Source of the DNA: Pestalotiopsis fici W106-1
Lineage: Eukaryota; Ascomycota; Sordariomycetes; Amphisphaeriales; Sporocadaceae
DNA length: 64,000 bases
Direction of reading: 5' to 3'
Assembly (NCBI RefSeq): GCF_000516985.1
Contig: NW_006917099.1
Location: forward strand, 1,876,685-1,940,684
In this document: piece by piece, positions 22,831 through 34,964 of the stretch
Layout of the letters: every line of letters starts with the position of its first letter
Position numbering within the stretch: position 1 is the stretch's first letter
Made by a program: the position numbers and the translations under genes
The notes under the pieces: model-generated
Told to the model about the DNA's origin: nothing
The model's database searches: none
Seen by the model: the letters and a program-made list of their open reading frames with translations, nothing else

Positions 22831-23783
22831 ATGTTGAAAGCCACCAAAGCCCCCGCGTCTTTCGCTCAGTTCGCAAAGTTCCCACTTGAGCTGCGGGTGC
22901 TAGTTTGGAAATATACTTTGCCAAGCATTGGGCCAGCAATATACCCTTATCGCACTGGACTCTGGGATACTCGCCTAATTGATGAGGGTGATCCTCGTTT
23001 CAGTGTCATGAATCACAACTTGGAAATGTTTTATCAGCATGAGTATTTGCACAACGGCGCGCAAACCGAAGTTCCTACGCTTTTGGTCAATCACGAATCT
23101 CATGCAGTCGCTCGAGCCTGGCTTCGCGACCAACATTACCAATTATTTCGTGATGGAGATAGGGCACCCGAGGCAACCGGCGATCCCAAGAACTGGACAT
23201 TTAAGCGTCTTTCCGACCCTGACCTGGATATCATATATGTTGCTCCGGAAAGATTTATTGATTTTCTTTCCGAGGAGGAAAACCGGACAATGGACAACGA
23301 TTTAATTCATATAAACCCCCTACCGTCTAGGTGTAATTATCGCACCACGTTTGACTACAGAGTACTCATGGATTCGGAAGTGGCCTTTGACGACCTCGTC
23401 GGCGGCCGGCGCCATGACATAGAAAGCTTTTCCGTTATTATGCAGGACTCACCCAGAAGTGTCAATGTCGCATCTTCTGGTTGGTGGGACCTCGAACTTA
23501 CTATAAAGGACACTTTTACTATGATATGGATCGGGCTCGCATCCGGCTAAAGTTCGACTATTGCTCTGGCAACAAGGAAAGACCCACAGAAGGAGAGAAG
23601 GAAAGAGGATGGGAAAGACTATGCAAACTTCGCGAGACTTTGGATCAAATCACCTGGACCTTGAATACCCGCTTTGACCATATGCATGAAGCGAACCATG
23701 AGATGAATGTTGGTCATATGAACTCGAGATCCGGATGTGCCAAGTATTATGTTTTTCGACCTGTTCGTGCTGTGAGACGATAA
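22831..23783 (+). CDS. 2EXR-domain protein, frame interrupted
   Basis: ATG at 22831. Residues about 13-30 carry the 2EXR hallmark FAQFAKFPLELRVLVWKYTL, common in fungal proteins of unknown function. The first frame runs to a stop at 23550, but sense appears to pass to another frame ending at 23783 around 23505, where WDLELTIK would continue into GHFYYDMDRARIRLKF if one A were added to the A-run 23505-23507. A 50-bp intron 23459-23508 (GTGTCA...AAAG) would also join the frames and drop SVNVASSGWWDLELTIK. So the gene is either spliced with weak sites or a recent frameshift pseudogene. No cofactor or catalytic motif is seen. Confidence 0.6.
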
Positions 23784-24421
23784 TGCCATGGAGATCGAGT
23801 GTCCTGTTAATTACGCTTATTTGTGAGGATCTTTTAGCACCTGTCTATCAGCATGCTCTATGGGTTCTCAGGATTGGAGTCTTGCGGTACGAATTGGATT
23901 CAGACAAGCAGTGGAAATACTCAAAGTACAAAGAAGAGTATGCACACGCCAATATGTAAGCGTTCACGTGGTACCCTACTATACCCCATATCACAATGAT
24001 CCAAGTTAAAGATTTGAAAATAGTTACAAGCGGTGCCCCCAAACGCCGAAATGGGATCGAACTGTCACGTAAGAAAACTCCCAATCTGGCTACCTCAGCT
24101 TCTGCGACGTTGCCAGTTTGAGCCGAGCTAGCTTACAGCCAGGTACCCAAGGAACAACCAATCATGCTGTACCATTGATTGCTTGACGTTGTCGCAGGCC
24201 ATACACCCGCTAGTTGCACTGAATCCGTGACAGTGTCCTGTTCGTGCGGAGAGTTGGATGAATCGTCTTGCACCTTGTGGTACGACACTCTCTCACAAGC
24301 CTGTAGAAGACTCAAAACTCTCAACATGACGATAAAGCGTTCCACGAGGCCTAAACATTTCCCCATGCACAATCTAGCCGAAGAATACAAGCCTGTATAT
24401 GCATTAGCAACTCATAAAATC
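23784..24421. other. Intergenic between convergent genes
   Basis: No supported gene on either strand. Confidence 0.4.
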
Positions 24422-27400
24422 TTATATCAGCACATCTTGCATGGTGATGAACGAACCGTGAATGAAAAAGAAAACAACAGAGAAGATATAGCCGCGCAGC
24501 AAATCCTCTGCCACGCCCGTAAAGTCTAGGAAGAATATGCCTGTAGCAGCTTTTGATCTTGAATCAAGCCAGCTCGTCTTTTGAAGTATCATTTTTCGGC
24601 TGACGACTTGATCGCATGTAGGGGGGGCTGTACTCTCTGGCGAAGGATCCGGTGGCTCATTCTCATGCGCCTTCCCCCATACTTCATTCGTCTGTACAGG
24701 CAAAATGCTAGGAGCTGGAGAAGCTGCTGGCGTGGCTTTGGACTTGTCTTTGTGCCGCATTTTCCACCGCGAGAAAGTCTCATTCAGTCCGTGGCCAGAA
24801 GGGTAGTCGAGTCCAAGCGACTCTCGCGCGCCCTCTATGAGCCCCGATATAAGACCATTGAAGCGCCCAAGAGTGTCGGGATCCTCAAAGTCTGGGTCCA
24901 GGAACAGTGAACCTTCAAGATCGACTTTCCATAGATCATGTACGGCGCGCCGGTAAGGGCTGAGATCCTTGTCATCTGAGAACAGTAGCTGCCAGCGGAG
25001 GAGGTCAGTATCAAACTTATCCAGAACGCCTATGTCACCAGTATCAGCAACGGTGGTCTCGGCGATAGCTCTTGCAACTGCGAGCAAAGCCAAGGTTCTT
25101 TGTAAGCCATCAGGGCCATCTGGTGGTTTTCCGCAACAGATGTTCTGCATTGTCTCAATTCCAATGGCCCATGCTTGCCGGTAGTTGTAACAGTGACGTT
25201 TGAATGACTTCAGTTTGTCTTCATCGGTCGATTCGGAGAGTTGGACAAGCCGCTCATATTGTTTGATGAATCTGACACGTATGTTCTGTGCCCCAAAGAC
25301 TGTTTTGACAAGTGCCTTTGAAGTCTGTTGCTGACCCGATCTGTAGAGGTAGAGAGATGCTAACTGAACATCGGCTCCGTGATTTAGAAGTGTTCTAATC
25401 TTATCTGGTTGATCAAATTGTGCTGCCATACTTAGTGGTGTGCCCATGGACATGAGAATATTCGGATCACCGAGCTTTTCCAGGGCTTCGACAAAGCTTG
25501 TTTCACTTCCCATCTTGATGGCCTCAAAGAGCTTTTTTGCTTGTTCTGCGTCTGGATGCGAATCATCGATGAATTTGGTCTTCTTCAAACCCTCCGAATA
25601 AGAAGTGTCCCACATGAGGAGAAGGTTGAACATATTAGCCAGCCCAAGCCGTGCAGCTTCGCTCATGCAAGTAAAGCTTCGTTGTGAAACGCCATCTTGG
25701 ACGATGGACCGCGCAATCAAGTCTGCGCCATGTTCCAGAAGCAAGCGAACGATTGAGGGCTGATTAGTCTTTGTTGCTGCCCAGAGTGCGGTATACCGCA
25801 GTGTCTCCTCCTCGGACTGGACAGATGCCATGTGCTCCAGGTTTGCGCCTGTAAGAATGAGTTGTTGTACGATACTTTCATATCTACCCTCAATTGCAGA
25901 AATGATGGGAGTGTAAACCCTGCCACCTATTTCAACGAGACAGCTAGGAGACGCTCCCGAGGAAAGAAGAGAGGTGACAGCGGGCTCCCAACCGGCTCTA
26001 CATGCTGCAACAAGTTTCGTGTTGAGGTCAATCTGGTGTTGCTGTTCGGTGTCCGCATCAAGTGGAGTATTTGAGTCTTCATTTTCGTCGACCTGCTGTC
26101 GATGGTGGTCCCACGTATCCTGATGAAATTCAAATCCAGTTGGAGATGACTCCAATTCGTAAATACCGCGGAACCACGGGTTCGACTCGGGTGTTGTTGG
26201 TCCAAATTCCCCGTCGACTTTTTCTCTTCGTTCTGTCGCAGTCTTAAACACTGTGTCAAGGCTTTGGATACCTCGCATGAGCCGCTGGTGGAGGAATTTA
26301 TCCCTGATAGTTGCATTTACGAGGCCTTCTCTGTAAAGGTGTTCCATGTCGAGATGATTCCATACTTGGCCATCCTCTAATAATCCATCGACGAGAAGTT
26401 TCAAGTCTAATGAATCGTCTGATGATAATCCAGAACCAGAAGAATCGCCATTCATGAAGCTCTTCAGTTCTTGGCAGTGATTCAGCAAGTCGATCCCGTT
26501 GATCCTCCAAGAACTGCAAGCCCCAAGAATAGGCTGAGTTTCTGAGAAGAATTTGTATGCATCTGGGATGGCTTTCTTCAAGGTTGATAAGAGTCTGGTG
26601 TCGTAGATGTCGACGAATACAGATCCTGCACCACAGACGACTCCAAATTTGTGGGTGTGTTCGTGCACTAAATTGTGGTAGACATGGCCTTCGGTGTCAA
26701 TATCAGAAAAGACGCAAGCGGCTCGGCATCTGCAGCTTTGGGCGCATTCTCGTTCGTCAAGTCCATGATATTCTTGTCGTCCCCATGAGTCAGCCACAAA
26801 AGGAGCTCCATCGCTGCATGAATGTTAGAATATAAATATGGCAAAAGACACGAGAAGAAGACCGACCAAGCATTTGAGTCCATGGTAATGGTATATTTTC
26901 TATGACCTCTGTTGAAGAAACCACATGTGAGCATTGCCTCAACTGAAGGATCGGAAAGCTCGGACGCTGGGCTGAGCATTGCCTCAACTGAAGGATCGTA
27001 AAGCTCGGATATTAGCATTGCCTCAACTGAAGGATCGGAAAGCTCGGATATTGTGCTAAGCGGATCCGACTCGTGAGTTGTCATGACTTGTGGTGTTTTC
27101 GTCCGCTTCAGATAGCGGTCAATGCGGCTTGCATTAAACCTGTTGGCGACCTTGGTCTTGATGGAACGCGGGACTAACATCCTTTGCACTCGGTTCTTTG
27201 TAATGTTCTTGGCGAACCCCCATATTTCAAATTGGTTCTTGTACATCTTAGGACTTTTCCACGGTGAGCACGAGCTGGAGTGTCCTAGATGGAGAAACAC
27301 CTACGATGCATGGAAGTCATGTGGGGGTTTGGACATGATTTCTCTTACTGTATTGAGTGTATAGTCCTTTTCGAGATAAAGATCGGAGATTATATCCTTT

Positions 27401-27672
27401 ACATTTTCCCATTTCGCTGGGGTGATGTGACTTCGGGTCTGCTTGGATCCAAGCCTTGGTTTTTTCGGAGGAGGTGATGCTGATATGGGTGGTTCTTTAT
27501 CTTTGATGCGCCGAGATTCGAAGGGGTTTCTATCCAGCTGTTGGAATTCTGGCCATTGATCTGCCCATACGCCACTATCAAGTTGGCCGACGAGGGTCTC
27601 TATCTCGGCCAACCAGTTTGACTCGTCAACCGGAGCAGGGAGGCCGGTTTCGGGTGCGATCACGTGATCCAT
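24422..27672 (-). CDS. Clr5-domain/ankyrin-repeat protein
   Basis: Three exons (minus): 27672-27305, 27253-26867, 26813-24422; 1048 residues. Start is the ATG at 27672; frames upstream lack ATG. Residues about 90-145 form a Clr5 domain spanning the first intron: KWENVKDIISDLYLEKDYTL, then the EIMSKPPHDFHAS block continuing YKNQFEIWGFAKN. A repeat region (about 175-215) follows, then a long region with degenerate ankyrin repeats, e.g. VYTPIISAIEGRYESIVQQL, TALWAATKTNQPSIVRLLLE and TPLSMAAQFDQPDKIRTLLN. Clr5 domains occur N-terminally in many fungal proteins and may bind nucleic acid or protein; ankyrin repeats bind proteins. The last 35 residues look like read-through, so a missed 3' intron is possible. 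Confidence 0.85.
26930..27048 (-). repeat. In-frame minisatellite, three copies
   Basis: A 35-bp unit starting AGCATTGCCTCAACTGAAGG occurs at 26930-26964, 26975-27009 and 27014-27048. Steps are 45 and 39 bp, both multiples of three, so the protein gains three repeats of (S/Y)DPSVEAML in the Clr5-ankyrin linker. Confidence 0.9.
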
Positions 27673-28422
27673 GGCAGGCGAGATGTGGATTGTGGATTCA
27701 TTGTCTGCTTTGTCCTGGCTTGGGAATGTGAACTCGCTCTTCAAGGAAGATGTGCATACTAAAAGTAAAGATCAGAAGCCTTTCTCGTGGTAAAGAACTG
27801 AGCACTTTCTCTTGGGACAGCCTGATCGATTTTGAACGGAGATGACCCCACAGAGAACCGTGCCTGCTTGCCAAGGAACTTTTGTAGGTGACATTGGACC
27901 GGCCGGTACTTTCAATGCGGCTAGGTATTGCGCCGAGAAGGATGCATTGAATGCATGGCTCGGCTATTCTTATTGGACAACACTGCTGCAGGCTTTCAAA
28001 TAGGGTTAGGTCAGCCCCCAAATCTCTACGCCTGAATTTGCCGCCCGATCAATACATGCGGAGCTGGTACGCGAACCACACGAAAGATCTTTGATTTAGC
28101 AGCGGTTCTTTACTTCAGGAACAGTATCTGTGCCCCAAATTTAGCTGCAGCCACTCTCATCAGTCTATTAAAAATTCTCAAAAGTTCCTGGAAGCGCTTG
28201 ACGGGATGTTGGCGCAGAAAGCTCCCTGTGTCAACAGGCTGGGCCTTGGTGTTCAGCCGAGCACTCGCTTAGTTCACCATTGTCATCTACCATGACGGAA
28301 ATGAAAGATAGGTCAATGTACACCTTCAACATGGCGTTAGTTCGTCCGTGTTTGGGCTCATTTCCAAAGGAAGGTCTGGCAAGTCCCAGAAAGTCCCTCC
28401 AAGTCCAACATACGACGGCACA
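27673..28422. other. Intergenic, promoter of the Clr5-ankyrin gene
   Basis: No convincing gene. The open frame of the small protein below extends upstream to a stop near 28315 without an ATG, so a short 5' exon could lie in the last 150 bp. Confidence 0.35.
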
Positions 28423-28626
28423 ATGAGTATGGTCTCAACCAACAGTCGTGCGATCAGCGCTGCTTGCCATGGGCTAGAAGGGGATCGGGAGAATGGATAT
28501 CTTTTACCTGTTCAATGGGGTGTCATTCAGGTAAAGGGTGATGTTGGACGATGCGCGTTCACGACCGCGCCGGACCATGAGCTCCGGAAACTCCAGAATC
28601 TCCGGCCAGATATGAAATACATGTAG
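28423..28626 (+). CDS. Small conserved-looking hypothetical protein
   Basis: 67 codons from the first in-frame ATG. The peptide contains RAISAACH and, 14 residues on, LPVQWGVIQV and GRCAFTT. I have an impression of short fungal proteins combining an ISAACH block with a VQWG block, but cannot verify it, so function stays unknown. The frame is open for about 100 bp upstream without an ATG, so the true start may be in an unseen exon. It lies 98 bp ahead of the chromodomain gene on the same strand. Confidence 0.4.
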   Translation: MSMVSTNSRAISAACHGLEGDRENGYLLPVQWGVIQVKGDVGRCAFTTAPDHELRKLQNLRPDMKYM

Positions 28627-28724
28627 AGGAATTATTGCCAAATACTAGGTGTTGTTCATTGATTAAGAATTGATCTAGAATACATCATATAACTGGAATA
28701 CGCCACAAAGATAATACAACAAAA

Positions 28725-29183
28725 ATGCAAAAAGCCCAACCTGGATCGCGCTTGCGAGCTGGAAGCGAGGAATTCGAATGCCTAGGGCCGCTATCACCGT
28801 ACCATGTCTCCGACAACGCGACATCACCCGTTTCAACGGACCTCATCGACCCAGAGCTCTTGCGTGGAGCGCCACCAACGCCACCGACCTCGATACCAGA
28901 AGCCTGCAGTCCATTAGTGCTTGGCGGAGGTACCCCGGGTGATGTTACAGGCCACCGAGAAAGCACCCCAGAGCCTCCTAGCTATGCCATCGACTGTATA
29001 CTGGAGAGATGGAAGAAAGATGTGTTTCTCGTTAGGTGGTTAGAATATGGTTCCTCGTCGTGGGTGCCGCGAAGTGATATCTTGGACGATGATCTACTTG
29101 AGGCCTTCGAGAACAACTACTCGGGATACCAAGACGGCGTGGAAATGGCCCGCGCTGAGAGACACAGTGGGAGAACCAGATAG
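28725..29183 (+). CDS. Small chromodomain protein
   Basis: Single exon, 152 residues. Residues about 87-133 match a chromodomain: YAIDCILERWKKDVFLVRW, then EYGSSSWVPRSDI with the aromatic cage-like positions, then LLEAFENNYSGYQ. The first 85 residues are Pro/Ser/Thr-rich and likely disordered. Chromodomains bind methylated histone tails or sit at the end of chromoviral integrases. No integrase, RT or gag sequence is found around it, so a domesticated or stand-alone chromatin protein is more likely than a transposon end; that is inference. Confidence 0.75.
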   Translation: MQKAQPGSRLRAGSEEFECLGPLSPYHVSDNATSPVSTDLIDPELLRGAPPTPPTSIPEACSPLVLGGGTPGDVTGHRESTPEPPSYAIDCILERWKKDVFLVRWLEYGSSSWVPRSDILDDDLLEAFENNYSGYQDGVEMARAERHSGRTR

Positions 29184-29542
29184 CCTTACTATTAAATCGT
29201 GCCTGACACGACCCCACCACTGCAGGGAACCAAATTCCTGCAAAAAGGAGCGTTTATTTTCCGACAGCTAGGTGCAAGAATTGAACTAAACAGACGTGTG
29301 GCTGTCCACAGCCACTGAAAACCACAAGCCACCACTCCATCTTGTCTAGTCCGCCCTGCACGAGCCCACTATACAAGGAACCACGACACAGAGATCATGG
29401 AGTTTCTCACACGGTACTCAGGCTGAATGGTGGGGAGGACAAACCTGCAATGCCTTGGAAGTCTGGCGGAGGAACGCACTCTATGCTCAGCCAGGATAGG
29501 GCATGGCAGACACCACATTGCTCAATCTGAGTAGGCTCTGTC
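29184..29542. other. Intergenic between convergent genes
   Basis: 3' UTR space of the chromodomain gene and the minus-strand gene. No gene seen. Confidence 0.4.
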
Positions 29543-31221
29543 CTACATCAATGTGCAATCCGAGAGGAAACCTGGCGCGGTGTATAGCCCCAAAGGCGTG
29601 GCTTCGTCCTTGAGGAACGTGTTGGTCTGATTCCCGACATAGTCAAATGGGACCGAATATTCACCCATCCCATGTAGGCTTTGATTCGTAATTTCTGCCC
29701 ATTGTGTCAGTATTGGGCTGGCATGTGAGAGGATGTGATGACTTTACGCATAGATAGGATCTGTGTGTCGACCATGGCCCAGCCGTCGATTCTCAAGTCA
29801 AGTATCTAGGGTCCAGGTTGTCAGAATTAGTTTGGCATTTGCAAGGATCATGTGTTGTGCCGGGCGCACAAAGATGGGACCATGGAGACTCAGGTAGAAA
29901 AGGCTGCTTACCTCCGTTTCCAAATGGATGTTGGTCAGATCGATCAAACCAGACTCTTTGGCTGCATCCACCAATTTATTGACGGTGGCGTTCACTTCTT
30001 TGTATTCAGCACCTTCATTCTGCCATGGTGCAGCCAATGGATTGGCCATCTTCAAAAGAAGCACCAGCTTGTCATGGATGATGGAGAGCCGCATCTTGAG
30101 AGTCCGAGCCGTCTTGTCTTTTCCGGCGTCAATCAGCTTGGGCAGCCAATGAGCCAAATAGTTCGGAGAATTCAACACGTCCCGGACCTGTTTGAACATG
30201 GCGTCGGGCTCGCGCAAGAACTCCACAAGCGCAGGATTGGAGCAGAGGTATGCAGCAAAGTACGAAATGTTCATTGCATCCAGATACTGGTTGTGAAACG
30301 ATATCTCTGTTTCAGACTGTAGCTGTTCCCGTCGTTTCGATGCTAGGGCTTGCAACGTTGTCAGGCCCTCTTCCGCTTTATCGCTAATCCCACTGCGATA
30401 CTTCTCTTGGAGCCACTCGCTCGACTTGAGAGCTTTACACATCGATAAGACTGCGGCGCGATGGAGGGTTAGGTAATTGCGGCTAACCGTTGAGCTCAAG
30501 CACAGGGCGCTTGATGAATCCGTCAGAAGCGTCGGAAGTGCCTGGTCGCCTAGATGCTGCGATCGGAAGAGTCCGCCCAGCACTTTGAAGTTTTGAAAGA
30601 AAAACCTGCGGTCGCTATCTGAGAGTGAATGCTGTATCATCTCGTGGAAGATATCCGTTGCCCAATCCCGGGCTTGGTCGATGGTGGTGGATCTGCCTTG
30701 ATCATCCGTCTTTCCGACCAAAGGGGAGATGTCAAGAAATCTCTTCACGTTGTCGGCAATTGGCCTTTCGCCTTCTGTCATCGTGGCGAACGGGATAGTG
30801 CTTGTGGCGCAGCAGAATCCTCTCCATTCCATCTCTCCCAGGTTGCCGCGGAACTTAGCATTCTCAGCGCCCAGATCCGAGAGGGTGATCTGAAACCCAG
30901 GCTGAAGGCTTTGTATTTGCTCAACAGCACCGTTACTCAGGGTAAGCACGTGTGTCATTGCTTTTTCGCCTGCCTGTACCTTCACGTGCTCGCTGATGTC
31001 CTGAATCGGGCCTTCGACGACTCTATACAATACCTGAAAGGGCATGAGTGATGAACCGGCTGAATATGACTCGCCCCTCCAAAACGACCTACAATATGGC
31101 TAGTAAGAGTAGGGTCGATCCATATCTCGATGCTAGAGAATCTCTCCCAATTGCTCCCCTCCGAAACATGTCGACGAGACGTCGTAAAGACAGACCGTAT
31201 TCTGTCATCTTTAGATGCCAT
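29543..31221 (-). CDS. Unknown protein, member of a divergent homologous pair (smaller)
   Basis: Four exons (minus): 31221-31093, 31033-29912, 29805-29748, 29694-29543; 486 residues, frame kept at each junction. The second intron (29911-29806) removes a false C-terminus seen in the raw frame. The N-terminal region (about 25-135) is beta-rich with VLYRVVEG, DISEHV and a DLGAENAKF block, and is similar in order and spacing to ILYKPFTEDG, DISHCV and NLGSGNACF in the neighbour at 31680-34964. The middle is helical, without transmembrane segments. Both genes have a phase-0 intron just before the (V/I)LY(R/K) block. No family is recognised. No signal peptide, so probably intracellular. Starts 458 bp from its divergent partner. 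Confidence 0.8.
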
Positions 31222-31679
31222 TCTGGTTCGCAGTAGGCTGGACAGGTAGCCGGGTGTGATTGCTGTAGTTCATTTGAATCTTGAGCATACTCGTAGGATT
31301 GATATTATCTAAATATACCTCCCTAGGGGGGTAAATACGTACTTTGGCGGGTACCCCGTCTCGGATATAGACCACTAAAGATTCAGCTGAGAGTCGCGGT
31401 CGGCTGAAACCTGCACGAAGCTTAACCCAATTCTAGTCGACTAGTGCCGACTATTGCCGAACTATTTTCAGCCAAGTTCTCAAAACGGACAGGGCCGATC
31501 TAGCCCAAACGGCGAAACCCCACAGCCTATCGACGAGGTTCTAGAACGTGAACGGAACATAACACGCAACGGGAGCAATGGCCTCGAGACGCTCACTTAA
31601 AACATGTTGGCTTCTCGTCGTTCGACTTAGCCTTTGCTAATCCAGGACGGTCAGCTCAACCCCGTGCGACTCTATCGAG
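31222..31679. promoter_or_regulatory. 458-bp shared region between the head-to-head pair
   Basis: The two homologous genes start at 31221 (minus) and 31680 (plus), so this spacer must hold both promoters. It is AT/GC mixed with a CCTCCCTAGGGGGG near-palindrome at about 31319-31332. No obvious TATA pair. Co-regulation is inference from the arrangement. Confidence 0.5.
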
Positions 31680-34600
31680 ATGACGGAAGCTCCTAACATC
31701 TGCGCTGCTATTGAGCAAAAGCTCCCACCGTGAGTCGAAGTCTCGTCAGATTAGCTTGCTCTGCCTACAGGTGCTGACCCTCTGATCACAGATCTGATAT
31801 CGTCGAGACTCCTCCATCTGCGGAGCAGGAATCGCGATACACGGTGTTCGACACGAATGCCGTCGACTCGGCCAGTGACGATCAGAGGCCCCAGGCATTT
31901 GGGACGCTCTACATTGGCGTTAAGACGGTCACTTCCATTAATTATCACAGTGTAAGTCCCGTATCACGGAGTGGAAACACGTGTTGCCCAAAGAGCCATC
32001 TTCTGACATGTTGCAGATTCTCTACAAACCTTTCACTGAAGACGGCGATGGCGTGGTTAATGACATATCGCATTGCGTCAGCGTCATTCCCACCGGCAAC
32101 GATCAAGTCATTCACTACCGCAAAGTAGCCGACGACCGCACACCGTATGAGTTTGATATCGAGATTGAAAACCTCGGCAGCGGCAACGCGTGCTTCAAGG
32201 AGGGTGTCATGACGTTTGGTTATACAAGCTGGAAATGGTCAGGTTCTTTTGTCACCTTTGCCACGCGCGTGACGCAGGGTACCTCGCTCGAAGTGGCGCC
32301 ACCTCCAGGGTTCAACAGCATATCTGTGGAAGAGAGAGGTACAATTGACGAATTGGATAAGATAGACCCAATCGCACATGTGGGCCGCGGCGAAGAGATA
32401 GTCCAAGGTGACGATGAGGCTCAAATCTACGGCAATCAGTTCTTGCAAAAGGTAAGGTCGAGCACGACTTCTCTGCTTTGGACGAGCTAAATACTGGTCT
32501 CCAGATCATGATGCGATCACTCGACGACGATACCATCAAGGCTTTGCTACCGGGTCTAGCTGCCTTATCCCCGGCTGAGCAGACCATTCTAGATAAAAAC
32601 AGGGAATTCTTCCGTCGTGGCGCCGTTGCTCTACTTGCGGAGAAGCTGAAAGATGACGGGAAAATCGACCCAGATCTCGCAAAGCACATCATCTACAGAT
32701 GGGAAAGTTACCTGCAGTTGGTCTCGAAGACAGCCATACCTGCCGGGCAGACTGATCCCGCGGTTGCGTATGGGCTTGACAGAAAGAGAGATGCCAAACT
32801 GATCGCCACGTTGCAGGAGCAGTTCCGGGCCGCTTCCATGGCTTGTTATGAGCTCGGTTATCTCAAGAAATGTCCCGAGTGGAGCAAGTTCACACGTTTC
32901 CCAGCCTACTGGTTCAAGACGTACGCGAAGACGCTGCTGTCGGAGGAGCATGTGCAAACATGGCTCGCCCACACAATACAACATGGCGCGTCCGACGAGA
33001 ACGCCATCGACGGGAAGGAGCAGATCACGATTTGGATGAAAAAGTTATCGCTACTCAAGCATTGTGCCGAAGCCGCCGGCGCCACTTCAAAGGAGTTTGA
33101 GATCGATGGAATCGCTGGCCAGCTCATGGGGCGTCTTCAGATGCAGCCTGCGTACACCCAGCCACTCGATACTGAGCTTTCCGATGCAGGCAAGCTACTG
33201 TCGGACTTGGACATGAAGAAGTGCAGCCCCGAGTTCTCAGGACGGTTCGACAAATTAAGCGACACAGCGCGAGACTCCATGCGAGCTCTGCAGACTTCCG
33301 CGCCCAAGCTCCTGGCCGCTCTGACCGACCCGACAAACAAGCTCCGCATCGACGCCCTGTCTTACTGGTCGAAGCGCTTGCCGACCGCCCTGAAGCTCGA
33401 AGCTCCAACGGTTCGGCAGTTCATCGAGTACCTAGAACATGCACCAATCGAAGAATCCCTCCTGAGCGAACTCATTCCGGACCCGTCTCTGCACAGCAAA
33501 GCGTGGTTTGCCAGCTCGGGCGGCGCCAAGACACTCGTGCAGTCAGCGATTCACAGCGCAGCCTTGTACAACTTCTACAGCTCGCTGCCGACGTCCAACG
33601 GACAAGCGTTTTCGAAAGAGTCAAGCAGCGAGATCGGGATGTCTGTATTGGCATCCTTTGGGGAGACCACAAACATGCTGGCGAAGGGAGTAAACCCAGG
33701 TGTTCGGGTTCTGGCCTACACGATGGGCATCAATGGCTTCACAAAGTCGACCATCAGCTGGGTGTGTAATGCTACCAAGGGCATGAACACCAAGATAGCC
33801 AGGTGGGTCTGCGCGCGTCCTCCGCATATGGGATACGATGGACTGTTATACTGATCGTCGCAGCATCTTCGAAAAGCTGATCGGCAGAGCCGCCAAAATT
33901 TTGCATGTCGTTGGTAAGTCTATTACCTTCCGACTACTAGGAAGCAAGCTGAAACTAGGTCCTTGAACCGATAGCTGTCGTCGGCTGCGTGTACAACCTG
34001 ATCACATCGTTCTGGGACATGAACAAGAAGGTCGACCCCAACAATCCTGATGACGAAGCGCAACACATCTTTGCTACGATCCAATTCTCATTGGCTTGTG
34101 TCGAGACTTTCCTACTTGTTGGGGGGTTCATCGCCTTTCTGGCAGGATGGACGACTTGCAGTTCGCTCGCCGGGCCATTCGCATTGGGTGAGTCGATATT
34201 CCTATATCTCCTTGAGCGTGACGCTACGAAAAGAGAGTTTCCACCTGAAAAGCTCTCCTCTTTAGTAGCACTCTAAGCCACTTGCTTCCGTGATTGGTGC
34301 AAAGCTTTTTGCTAATCTTCCACCCGATATAGTCGTCGCTCTCCTCGGTGGTCTGGCCATGATCATCTACGAGGTCTGGTTCGCTCCAGACCCGATGAAA
34401 GACGTCAAAACCTTCCTTGAGAAAGTAGCGATGGTTACAGGGAGTTACGATACTAACCGCAACATTCCCAAGAAGGAATATATCAAGTTCCTTGATAATC
34501 TGGGCAAGGGGTCCAAATATAAAAGTCTACCAAACGAATACAGGCCCGAGAAGCTCACGGACATCACGAAGGAAGATAAGCCAAAGAAGAATACCAAAAA

Positions 34601-34964
34601 GTGGATCGTGATCACCGCAGCTCAAGACCAAGCTGCGCGAGATCTCGAATCCGCTATCCAGGGAGTGTTTGTTGCCATGAGTTGGTATCACCCTGACAAC
34701 TTCGAGAAGCTCGCGACAGCTTATCTCCATTTGGAGCACGGTTGCGGGTATGTCAGGGCCGACAACCTATTTGATCCATCCTTTGCAGCGTACATGCAGG
34801 GGGATAGCAAGTTTCTTGATAGATACCAACGTGGTATCGAGGATCTCCGCATTCAGTTGAACGGGTTTTTCAGCGTCTTCCTGACCCAGACCGAGAGAGC
34901 GCTAGCTCGGCGGCGAACGTTGATCCTCGAGTTGATGAAGGGTGGAAGAGTAGTAGAGTTCTGA
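31680..34964 (+). CDS. Unknown protein with C-terminal membrane segments, member of a divergent pair (larger)
   Basis: Seven exons: 31680-31729, 31792-31951, 32017-32451, 32505-33802, 33864-33913, 33975-34187, 34333-34964; 945 residues. Six junctions keep frame; the 145-bp sixth intron is the least certain. Order: N-terminal beta-rich domain (about 45-170) shared with the divergent neighbour, long helical region (about 190-660), two hydrophobic helices at about 703-722 (SLACVETFLLVGGFIAFLAG) and 730-748 (VALLGGLAMIIYE), then a soluble charged tail of about 190 residues. A beta domain, long helices and a hydrophobic hairpin resemble the general plan of helical membrane-inserting proteins, but no sequence family is recognised and function is unknown. 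Confidence 0.78.

Noticed and set aside
33221..33769. 182-codon frame within the large unknown gene
   Set aside because: Alternate frame of a 432-codon exon that is fully open in the chosen frame; composition Arg/Ser-biased as expected of a shadow.
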